DNA of 7,644 nt from Planctomycetota bacterium (lineage in GTDB: Bacteria > Planctomycetota > Phycisphaerae > Sedimentisphaerales > Anaerobacaceae): NCBI GenBank assembly GCA_017885385.1, contig JAFNGF010000156.1, positions 1 to 7,644 on the forward strand, written 5' to 3'. A program made the position numbers and the translations under genes. Positions within the stretch are counted from its first letter, which is position 1, and each line of letters starts with the position of its first letter. The notes below the pieces were generated by a model that made no database searches, was not told the origin of the DNA, and saw only the letters and a program-made list of their open reading frames with translations. Of this stretch, positions 1 through 5,882 are shown piece after piece.

Positions 1-481
1 TTCCAACGGCACTGCGGCTCAGAGGCGGCGGGTAGAACTGTTCCTGCAGTTTCAGCATAACCTTTTGTCGGGGCTCGTCATCTAAAGCGCGCACCCTATC
101 GACGGCTAATTGCCTGGCCAATTCAAAGTGCTCGTCTTTCAAGTGTGGTTTAAGCACGATGTCCGCGTACAGCTCCGATCCTTTCGCCAGGTTTGTGGCT
201 TCCAAAGCTGCACCGATAGTTAAATGGGAGCTGCTGACTGCTTCTGCCCGATGCAGGCCGAGCCCGTCAAGGGCGTCGCCGAGCCGCCTGTTGTCTTTAT
301 CTGCGGCGCCTCTGAAAATCCAATCGGCGATAACATTTGCAGCCCCGCAGCAGCCATCTGGCAGCAAAGCGACGCCGGCCGGCAGCATAAAGCCAAAGGC
401 CACCGACTCAACCGCCTCCATTTGCTCGCCCAGAAGAACCATTCCATTTCGCAATACGTACTTATCCAATTTCTCTGTCAT
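1..481 (-). CDS. M16-family peptidase homologue lacking the zinc motif (partial, N-terminal 160 residues)
   Basis: My own translation of the minus strand gives an open frame from ATG at 481 to the left edge. An in-frame TGA at 491-493 lies four codons upstream, so this ATG is the likely start. The protein opens with YVLRNGMVLLGEQMEAVESVAFG and a few residues later LPAG, the usual opening of an M16 (insulinase, pitrilysin, mitochondrial processing peptidase) N-terminal domain. Later it has LYADIVLKPHLKDEHFELAR, matching the family's stretch before the third zinc ligand. Active members carry HxxEH in an AHFLEHMLFKGT-like segment; here the equivalent segment is AANVIADWIFRGA (about residues 47-59), so N, A and D replace H, E and H. 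The downstream glutamate position (about residue 129) appears to be Arg. The protein should therefore not be a metalloprotease. Known M16B systems pair an active with an inactive subunit, so an active partner may lie beyond the left edge. The family call is fairly sure; the role is inferred. Confidence 0.72.
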   Translation of the reverse strand, partial: MTEKLDKYVLRNGMVLLGEQMEAVESVAFGFMLPAGVALLPDGCCGAANVIADWIFRGAADKDNRRLGDALDGLGLHRAEAVSSSHLTIGAALEATNLAKGSELYADIVLKPHLKDEHFELARQLAVDRVRALDDEPRQKVMLKLQEQFYPPPLSRSAVG

Positions 482-517
482 TTTCAGCTCTCATCATAAG
501 CAACAAGACGAGGCCGG

Positions 518-546
518 ATTGTAGCAACAAGCAGGATAGCCTGCAA
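518..546 (-). promoter_or_regulatory. Putative sigma70-type promoter for the M16-like gene
   Basis: On the minus strand, TACAAT (523-518) is a 5/6 match to the -10 consensus and is preceded by TGC, giving an extended -10 (TGn). A weak -35, TTGCAG (546-541), sits 17 bp upstream. Transcription would start near 511, leaving about 30 nt of leader before the ATG at 481. The -35 matches only 3/6, so the call rests on the extended -10 and the spacing. A small inverted repeat, GCAGG-N4-CCTGC (531-544), lies in the spacer and overlaps the -35. Confidence 0.42.
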
Positions 547-588
547 CCGTGAATTTGAGGCATCAGTAATGTAGTGATGAGCCATCGC

Positions 589-605
589 CAAAACCTGCGG
601 TTTTG
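589..605 (-). terminator. Short hairpin downstream of the methyltransferase gene (weak terminator candidate)
   Basis: A perfect 7-bp stem with a 3-nt loop, CAAAACC-TGC-GGTTTTG on the plus strand, begins about 20 nt after the methyltransferase stop codon. The minus-strand copy has no U-tract beyond the stem, apart from the UUUU within its 3' arm. It is thus a poor intrinsic terminator and may only be a 3'-end structure. A second, imperfect inverted repeat, CATCA to TGATG, lies just downstream at 561-579. The rest of the 494-624 gap shows nothing else. Confidence 0.33.
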
Positions 606-624
606 ACGCTGCCACCCTTTGTCG

Positions 625-1644
625 TCATAACCTTACGATGAGAGTATAGGCGTCTTTGTTATGATAGTCACAGCGGCCGAACTGCGACATAAGAAACGTG
701 TCGATGTGAATAGCATCAACAACCGCTGCGTGCCCGTCCGAACTATGACGTGCGTGCTTCTGGAATAGAGCCTTTGTTCTGACCAGGCTCAGCTTGTTCC
801 AGTGGTAGTTGCCAACGGTTTTTACGATATGGTCATCAGCTTCGTGCATGTTGAAGAATCCGACGCAGATGCCTTGCCGGGTGACACGGCAGATCTCCGA
901 GATTGCCAGTTCCATTGCGTCTACCGAAAGGTGCTCAAACAAATCGTGCATGAAACAGTGATCGAACGTTTTGTCCGGCGCGTCGATTTCAAGTACGTTG
1001 CCCACCTTGAAACACGCCTGCGGGAACATCGCTTTGGCGTTGTGAATGTTCTTCTCACACAGGTCGAAGCCATGGTAGTCCAGCAGCCGAGAAAGACCAT
1101 AGGCGTCAATGAACCGATAATCGTTGGCAGAGCCGCAGCCCGGCTCAAGCACCGAGATGCGCCGGGGCATTTCATTCTCCAGCAGCTCCCGCCAGATAGC
1201 CGCAAATGTATTCATAAGATACTTAGGAATGGGCACGTCAGTAGTCTCAACCGGGGCCCAGCTGAGCAAATCGCAGATGTAGTTTGGCAGTGATAGGCTG
1301 GCAAATGTCTCTGATAGAAACGGCGGTATCTCCAAGCCGTCGGCTTCGCGCTGCCCCTGGAGCAGGCCGTCCAGTAGCGCGTGCAGCTGCCAGGGGCTAA
1401 CCGATGCCTTCAGCAGCTTCAAAAGCCAGTTCACAACCAGAGCGAAACGTAACTCCTGTTCCATCAAGCCCCAGAATTTATCGCCGAACAGGCGATGGAT
1501 AAGAAAGTGTCGCGTCAGGATGCTCTGAATGTTGATGCGAGGGTCTTCAACGCCCTGCACGAGATAGTCTCGCAGAGTCTTGCGGTCGTACCGCATCCAT
1601 GACCGGGCCAGCCCATCGGTTTCTATTTTGAAGCGCTGTTCCAT
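625..1644 (-). CDS. Class I SAM-dependent methyltransferase, substrate unknown
   Basis: The product has 339 residues. It contains a Rossmann-type methyltransferase core in its second half: motif I VLEPGCGSAND (about residues 165-175), which binds S-adenosylmethionine; an acidic end of strand 2 in YHGFDLCEKNI (D194); VGNVLEID (about 214-221); and FDHCFMHDLFEHL (about 227-239), as in Methyltransf_11/25-type enzymes. The EICRVTRQGICVGFF stretch fits strand 5. The first 150 residues look mainly helical and match no domain I recognise; they may set substrate specificity. No signal peptide or membrane segment is visible, so it should be cytoplasmic. The frame can be extended 7 codons to a TTG at 1665, but a GGAGAG Shine-Dalgarno sits 7 nt before ATG 1644, so I chose the ATG. 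No neighbouring gene reveals the substrate. The fold is near certain; any role (lipid, glycan, small molecule) would be a guess. Confidence 0.88.
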   Translation of the reverse strand: MEQRFKIETDGLARSWMRYDRKTLRDYLVQGVEDPRINIQSILTRHFLIHRLFGDKFWGLMEQELRFALVVNWLLKLLKASVSPWQLHALLDGLLQGQREADGLEIPPFLSETFASLSLPNYICDLLSWAPVETTDVPIPKYLMNTFAAIWRELLENEMPRRISVLEPGCGSANDYRFIDAYGLSRLLDYHGFDLCEKNIHNAKAMFPQACFKVGNVLEIDAPDKTFDHCFMHDLFEHLSVDAMELAISEICRVTRQGICVGFFNMHEADDHIVKTVGNYHWNKLSLVRTKALFQKHARHSSDGHAAVVDAIHIDTFLMSQFGRCDYHNKDAYTLIVRL

Positions 1645-1650
1645 CAGTAT

Positions 1651-1656
1651 CTCTCC
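1651..1656 (-). promoter_or_regulatory. Shine-Dalgarno that fixes the methyltransferase start
   Basis: GGAGAG on the minus strand ends 6-8 nt before ATG 1644. It lies inside the coding stretch that would be used if translation began at the upstream TTG (1665). This argues for the shorter, 339-residue protein. Confidence 0.6.
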
Positions 1657-1668
1657 ACTCAGCAATAG

Positions 1669-1682
1669 GACGTCTGAACGTC
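1669..1682. repeat. Inverted repeat GACGT-N4-ACGTC upstream of the methyltransferase gene
   Basis: A perfect 5-bp inverted repeat with a 4-bp spacer (GACGT, CTGA, ACGTC) lies 25 bp before the methyltransferase ATG. The position suits an operator or leader hairpin. I see no convincing minus-strand -35/-10 pair around it. A repeat this short can occur by chance. Confidence 0.35.
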
Positions 1683-1707
1683 AAATTTGTTGTACACTTC
1701 AACCGGA

Positions 1708-1728
1708 TTAGTGTTGGTTCGCCACTAA
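1708..1728. repeat. Inverted repeat TTAGTG-N9-CACTAA in the divergent intergenic region
   Basis: A perfect 6-bp inverted repeat with a 9-bp spacer lies 14 bp upstream of the -35 of the rightward promoter. An upstream activator or repressor site shared by the divergent genes is possible. No known operator family is recognised. Confidence 0.35.
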
Positions 1729-1741
1729 CTGATCGATGTGG

Positions 1742-1771
1742 TTGGAAGGCCCGGTCAAAACATGGTATAAT
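1742..1771 (+). promoter_or_regulatory. Extended -10 sigma70-type promoter for the PEP-CTERM gene
   Basis: TATAAT at 1766-1771 is a perfect -10 box, preceded by TGG at 1763-1765, which makes an extended -10. TTGGAA at 1742-1747 is a 4/6 match to the -35 consensus at 18 bp spacing. Transcription would start near 1778, giving a leader of about 37 nt that ends in a GGGAG ribosome-binding site. Confidence 0.65.
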
Positions 1772-1802
1772 ATTTTTGTTCCGGTTCGGTGACGTTTTTC
1801 GC

Positions 1803-1807
1803 GGGAG
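1803..1807 (+). promoter_or_regulatory. Shine-Dalgarno that fixes the PEP-CTERM protein start
   Basis: GGGAG lies 8 nt before ATG 1816. The alternative in-frame GTG at 1789 would be only about 10 nt from the predicted transcription start and has no ribosome-binding site, so the ATG is preferred. Confidence 0.6.
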
Positions 1808-1815
1808 AACGTCTT

Positions 1816-2103
1816 ATGAGGAGAGTTGGCTGCCTTGAAGTCAGGGCGATATTGTTTATATCGGCACTTCTATGCTTTACTGATATTTCATCGGCTGCTA
1901 CCTGTCGTTTTCAAAGAATCGGAGACCGGGCCGGGGGTGACTTCTTCAGCAAGGCCTATGGCGTTTCCGCCGACGGTTTGACTATTGTTGGTGGAGGCAT
2001 TAACCCTGACGGTCACCAGGAAGGTTGGGTTGCCACAATTCCTGAACCGGCCACGCTTATACTGCTTGGTTTGGGCACAGCGCTTTTGCGGAAACGACGC
2101 TGA
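1816..2103 (+). CDS. Short PEP-CTERM sorting-signal protein with a single HAF-like repeat
   Basis: The product has 95 residues. The N-terminus is a signal peptide: RR near the start, hydrophobic AILFISALLCF (about 11-21), then SSA-A as a likely cleavage site near residue 27. The C-terminus is a textbook PEP-CTERM tag: IPEP at 75-78, a hydrophobic stretch LILLGLGTALL, and the basic end RKRR (92-95). Such tags direct exported proteins to exosortase-type processing at the envelope. The short middle, FQRIGDRAGG followed by AYGVSADGLTIVGGG, resembles one unit of the HAF extracellular repeats common in planctomycete PEP-CTERM proteins. Those proteins usually carry several repeats over a few hundred residues; here the mature part is about 45 residues, so this looks like a shrunken member or remnant. 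It is monocistronic, opposed to the genes on both sides, and has its own promoter. The tag is certain; function is unknown. Confidence 0.78.
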   Translation: MRRVGCLEVRAILFISALLCFTDISSAATCRFQRIGDRAGGDFFSKAYGVSADGLTIVGGGINPDGHQEGWVATIPEPATLILLGLGTALLRKRR

Positions 2104-2124
2104 GGCCCCCCGCTCATGCCCCTT

Positions 2125-2145
2125 GCGTTGCCCACCGGGTAACGC
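2125..2145. terminator. Hairpin between convergent genes (possible bidirectional terminator)
   Basis: GCGTTGCCC-ACC-GGGTAACGC folds into a 9-bp stem with one G-U pair and a 3-nt loop in the plus-strand RNA. The minus-strand RNA has an A-C mismatch at that pair. It lies 21 nt after the PEP-CTERM stop and 2 nt after the smc stop. No U-tract follows on either strand, so intrinsic termination is not assured. Its place exactly between converging genes supports a 3'-end role. Confidence 0.42.
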
Positions 2146-2147
2146 GA

Positions 2148-5100
2148 TTAGGCTACGGCGGCGGTTTCGGGCTCTACCTCATATTGGTCGAAACGGACAC
2201 TTATCTTCTTGCTCACGCCTTGCATCTGCATTGTTATGCCGAACAGCTCTTCTGCAATGCTCATGGTCCGCTTGGAATGAGTGATGATAATGAATTGCGA
2301 ATCCTTAACGAAATCGCGCAGCAGCAGATTGAATCGCTCATTATTTGCTTCATCGAGCGCCGCATCAATCTCATCAAGAAAACAGAACGGCGAGGGCTTT
2401 GTCTTGAAAATGGCAAAAAGCAGTGCGATCGCCGTCATCGACTTTTCGCCGCCGCTTAGCAGTGATATGCTTCTTGTCTCTTTGCCGGGCGGCCGCGAGA
2501 CCACTTCTATCCCCGCCTCAAGGATGTCTTGCGAGTCTTCAAGCACGATGTCCGCCCTGCCGCCGCCGAACAGTTTGCGGAAAATCTGCTGGAAATGGAC
2601 CCTGATCTGCTCAAATGTCTGGCTGAATTTTTCTCTGCTGTTTTTGTTCAGCCGGCTTATCAGCTGCTGCAGCTGGGCTTTACTCTTATTGAGGTCTTCG
2701 ACCTGACTGCTTAGAAATTCATGGCGTTTCTCAAGGCCTTCCTGCTCTGCGATTGCGTCCACGTTGACGTTGCCCAGCCGCTCGATTTTGCCGCGGAGGT
2801 CGGCTATTTCTTCCCTTATAATGTCCCAATCCACCTGCTGGGCTGTATAGTCTTTGTAGGCTTCTGCCAAATCAATCTGCAGCTCCTGCTGCACCTTCTC
2901 AACCAGGCTTTGTCTTTTCAGCTCCAGCTGGCTTAGCTCTATCTTGAGCTCGCCTATGGCAGACTCTATCTGAGTTTTCTCGGCGCCTTTAAGCCGAACG
3001 AGCTCTTCTATTCGTTTTTGCTCTTCGGCCAACTTTTCTATTTCTTCGTAGAGCAGCTTGCTGCTTTTCTGATTCTCTTCTTTCTGGACAAATAGCTCAG
3101 ACACCGCCGCTTCGCAATTGAGAATATCCCTTTCTGCTTCTGCTAAATGCTGACCGCAGGTTTGTATCTCTGCCTGTGCCGTCTCGGCGGCTATACGGTT
3201 TGCCTGCATCTGGCTTTCCAGACTCGCGATTATCTGCTTTAGGGCCTTAGCCTGCTCGGTGATTTGGCCTATAGCGACCTTCAAATCCGTAAGCCGGTCC
3301 GCCTGTGACTGCTGCTGCGTTTTTACTTGGGCGTATTTCGCTTCAAGCTCCTTTATGCGTGCCGAGCGCTGCTGGTTTACCGCCTCAATTTCCTGCAGCT
3401 TCTGTTTTGAGTCGTACTCCTTCTGTACGGACTCAGCTATCTGTTCTTCCAATAGATCGATTTCGCCCGCTATCAGAGGCTGCTCCTGGCTGAGCTGCTT
3501 TATGCCTTGTTCGATGACAGCGAGCTTTGAAGCTGCCTGCATTTTTTCCGTATTCGCTTCGTAGATCGCCGTCCGCAAGTCCTTGCACAATTTCTCCAGG
3601 TGCGCCTTTGCCTGATTGTTCCGCTCGATGTGCTCTTGGAGCACCGTAATTTCAGAGGTAATGTTGCTAATCGTGTCCTGCAATTGGCGGAGCCTGCTTT
3701 TGCGCGATATCAAGCCCGCTGCTTTACCCAGCGGCCCCAAGACCATGGTCCCATCAGCGCCAACGAGCTCCCCCTCTAAACTGACGAACCTGTAGCCGGC
3801 CGGCATATTCTTGGCGAGCTGCAATGCTGCGTCAACCGACTCAACCACTATCACGCTGCCAAGCAAATTCCAAACCAGCGGCGCGTATTTGCTGTCGTAT
3901 TTTAGGAACTCAGCAAGCCTGCCCTTTACACAAGGCAATCCCGAAAAGTCTTGTGTATCTACGAACGGTCCTATTCTATCAAGGGGCATGAAATTCACTC
4001 TGCCGTCAAGTTTTTCAATTGTCTTTGTATCGGTCAGCAGCCCGGCTGCACTATTGATTACCACAGCATCGGTCTTGCCCTCCAGAGCAGCCTCAACGGC
4101 ATTAGCATATTCAAAATCGGCTGCTATTATTTCTGCCAATATCCCTTGGACATAATCTAATTGCCCATTTTCGGATAGCTGGTTCCGGAGGATGATCTTA
4201 ACGCCGCTGCCGATGCCCTCGCGTTTTTTCTCCATGTCGGTCAATATCGCCAGCTCCCCGGTCAGCGCGCTTCGTGTTTCCTTGTTTTGGGCCAGCCGCT
4301 TGCCCTCTACCGCGATGGCGGAGTCCAGCACCTCTGCGTCACTGCGTTTTGATTCGAGGCTGCGATGCAGCTCGCTCAGCACCTTTTCGATATCGTCCAG
4401 ACGGGCTTTGTGCTGCGCCTTGTCGGTGAGCAATTTTTCAATTTCAGCCCTGGCATTTTCAGCCCGGCTGGCAAGACGGTCCTTTTGGCTCGTCAAATTG
4501 TTCCGGTAAACAGATACGCTCTGGATCTCGTTGTGGAGTTGTGCGGTTCTTCTGACTATGTCGATGATGCCGGATTTGTTATCTTCCAATTCCGCTTGGA
4601 GCGCCAGAGACGCCGCACTTATCTCTCGCAAAGCCTCCTGAACCTGGTCAATGGCCTGGTTTTTCTCTTTTAGCACACTTTCACAGCTCTCCAGCTCACA
4701 TGTGTGCCGAGACAGATTTTCCGCCAGGGCGTTTTTTTGCCCTTGCAGCTCTTCGATACGCTGGGAAGCGCTTACTTTTCTCTGCCGCAGCTCCTCAATT
4801 CTCGTGCGCAAGAACTCGATACGCTGAAGCTGCTGCTCGATTTTGCTCTGGATGGAAACCAGCGAATTGTCGATCCGACTTAACTTGTGCTCCGCCTCGA
4901 TCTTCTGTTCGCCCAGCTTGCTCACCAAAGTATCGTTCTTGGCAAGCTCACCAGCGACCTGCGCCAGCTGCTCCTGGAGCTTCGCAAGGGCACTTTTTCG
5001 CTCCTTCAGCTCGGCATCATTCTTGGCGTACTCGACCAGCGAATAAGTAACCTGCAGCTCTTTCAGCCTTTGAGTATATTGCAGATAACTTCTTGCTTTG

Positions 5101-5741
5101 CCGGCCTGGAGTTTGACGCTTCGCAACTGTTTCTGGACTTCGCCCAGTATATCTGCAAGCCGAAGCAGGTTTTGCTCCGTACGTTCCAGCTTACGAAGGG
5201 CTTCTTTCTTGTGCACTTTGTACTTGCTTATGCCGGCTGCCTCTTCAAAGACAGCCCTTCTATCTGTCTTCGATGCGCTCACTAATTGTTCAATCTGTCC
5301 CTGTTCAATAATCGAGTAGGCCCTGGTGCCAACTCCTGTGTCCATAAATAGTTCTCGAATATCCTTCAGCCGGCACATTTTACTATTTATCCGATATTCG
5401 CTTTCTCCGCTTCTGTATATTCTGCGCGATATCTGCACCTGGTCGGCGTCGATCGGCAGCCGGCCTGTTCCGCTGCCGTCACGATTGGAGAGAACCAGGC
5501 TTACTTCAGCAGTCGCCACGGGTTTTCTGCTGCCGCTTCCACTGAATATTACATCGGCCATCTGGTCGCTTCGCAGGCTCTTGACACTCTGTTCTCCGAG
5601 GACCCACTTTACCGCGTCGACAACATTGCTTTTGCCGCAGCCGTTAGGTCCCACAACACCGGTTATCGAGGAATCGAAGGCAAATTCCGTTTTGTCTGCG
5701 AAACTTTTGAATCCATCAAGAACGATTTTTTCCAGTCTCAT
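2148..5741 (-). CDS. smc: Chromosome segregation protein SMC
   Basis: The product is a full-length bacterial SMC of 1197 residues; the family is usually about 1150-1200. It is an ATPase that dimerises and, with ScpA and ScpB, organises and separates newly copied chromosomes. The N-terminal head has Walker A GPNGCGKSN (31-39), the conserved SLRSDQ (about 55-60) and the GQIEQLV and RRAVFEEAAGISKYK segments (148-175). Long glutamate-, lysine- and glutamine-rich coiled coils span about 175-510 and 685-1020. Between them lies the hinge (about 525-675), including RVNFMPLDR and GELVGADGTMVLGP. The C-terminal head has the ABC signature LSGGEK (from 1095), Walker B PFCFLDEID (1118-1126, catalytic E1124), the D-loop ALDEAN and the switch His in THS (1155). 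No key residue is missing. ATG 5741 is preceded by AGGTGA. scpA, scpB and ftsY are not in the window. The upstream FlgI-like gene is on the same strand, 141 nt away. Confidence 0.97.
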   Translation of the reverse strand: MRLEKIVLDGFKSFADKTEFAFDSSITGVVGPNGCGKSNVVDAVKWVLGEQSVKSLRSDQMADVIFSGSGSRKPVATAEVSLVLSNRDGSGTGRLPIDADQVQISRRIYRSGESEYRINSKMCRLKDIRELFMDTGVGTRAYSIIEQGQIEQLVSASKTDRRAVFEEAAGISKYKVHKKEALRKLERTEQNLLRLADILGEVQKQLRSVKLQAGKARSYLQYTQRLKELQVTYSLVEYAKNDAELKERKSALAKLQEQLAQVAGELAKNDTLVSKLGEQKIEAEHKLSRIDNSLVSIQSKIEQQLQRIEFLRTRIEELRQRKVSASQRIEELQGQKNALAENLSRHTCELESCESVLKEKNQAIDQVQEALREISAASLALQAELEDNKSGIIDIVRRTAQLHNEIQSVSVYRNNLTSQKDRLASRAENARAEIEKLLTDKAQHKARLDDIEKVLSELHRSLESKRSDAEVLDSAIAVEGKRLAQNKETRSALTGELAILTDMEKKREGIGSGVKIILRNQLSENGQLDYVQGILAEIIAADFEYANAVEAALEGKTDAVVINSAAGLLTDTKTIEKLDGRVNFMPLDRIGPFVDTQDFSGLPCVKGRLAEFLKYDSKYAPLVWNLLGSVIVVESVDAALQLAKNMPAGYRFVSLEGELVGADGTMVLGPLGKAAGLISRKSRLRQLQDTISNITSEITVLQEHIERNNQAKAHLEKLCKDLRTAIYEANTEKMQAASKLAVIEQGIKQLSQEQPLIAGEIDLLEEQIAESVQKEYDSKQKLQEIEAVNQQRSARIKELEAKYAQVKTQQQSQADRLTDLKVAIGQITEQAKALKQIIASLESQMQANRIAAETAQAEIQTCGQHLAEAERDILNCEAAVSELFVQKEENQKSSKLLYEEIEKLAEEQKRIEELVRLKGAEKTQIESAIGELKIELSQLELKRQSLVEKVQQELQIDLAEAYKDYTAQQVDWDIIREEIADLRGKIERLGNVNVDAIAEQEGLEKRHEFLSSQVEDLNKSKAQLQQLISRLNKNSREKFSQTFEQIRVHFQQIFRKLFGGGRADIVLEDSQDILEAGIEVVSRPPGKETRSISLLSGGEKSMTAIALLFAIFKTKPSPFCFLDEIDAALDEANNERFNLLLRDFVKDSQFIIITHSKRTMSIAEELFGITMQMQGVSKKISVRFDQYEVEPETAAVA

Positions 5742-5744
5742 TTC

Positions 5745-5750
5745 TCACCT
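5745..5750 (-). promoter_or_regulatory. Ribosome-binding site of smc
   Basis: AGGTGA, complementary to the 3' end of 16S rRNA, lies just before ATG 5741, with six bases between the AGG and the ATG. It confirms the smc start. Confidence 0.7.
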
Positions 5751-5768
5751 TATGCTGATGGCCGCGAA

Positions 5769-5812
5769 CCCCGCAATAAACCTGTCCCGAGCCCGGTCGA
5801 GAGATTGCGGGG
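5769..5812 (-). promoter_or_regulatory. Long stem-loop in the smc leader
   Basis: A perfect 9-bp inverted repeat (CCCCGCAAT at 5769-5777, ATTGCGGGG at 5804-5812) encloses 26 nt. Within these, the minus-strand RNA can form a second 6-bp stem (UCUCGA with UCGGGA, one G-U pair) around a CCGGGC loop. The structure ends 27 nt before the smc ATG and has no U-tract, so it does not look like a terminator for the upstream gene. It could be a leader control element, a protein-binding site or an mRNA-stabilising hairpin. The pairing is seen directly; the role is inferred. Confidence 0.55.
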
Positions 5813-5818
5813 CTAAAT

Positions 5819-5824
5819 ACTATA
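5819..5824 (-). promoter_or_regulatory. Possible -10 box for smc
   Basis: TATAGT on the minus strand is a 5/6 match to the -10 consensus. It would place the transcript start at about 5812, so the mRNA would begin with the leader hairpin. No good -35 (nor TGn extension) is present at 16-18 bp, so this is weak. Confidence 0.25.
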
Positions 5825-5882
5825 CGCTATCCCCTCTTCGGGCACTATTATTGTCGGCCAATGGTTTGCGATTTCTTGACAA

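Noticed and set aside
159..524. Plus-strand frames of 91-121 codons at the left end
   Set aside because: They lie opposite the M16-like frame, are Ser/Ala/Pro-rich in the manner of antisense translations, and have no homology I recognise.
802..1293. A 163-codon plus-strand frame opposite the methyltransferase
   Set aside because: It overlaps the conserved SAM-binding motifs on the other strand, and its translation shows no domain, signal peptide or ribosome-binding site.
1789..1815. GTG at 1789 as the start of the PEP-CTERM protein
   Set aside because: There is no Shine-Dalgarno before it, and it would leave only about 10 nt of leader; ATG 1816 has GGGAG at 8-nt spacing.
2148..5741. Long low-complexity, Gln/Glu-rich stretches in the big gene as possible repeats
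   Set aside because: They are the normal coiled-coil arms of SMC, with no tandem DNA repeat.
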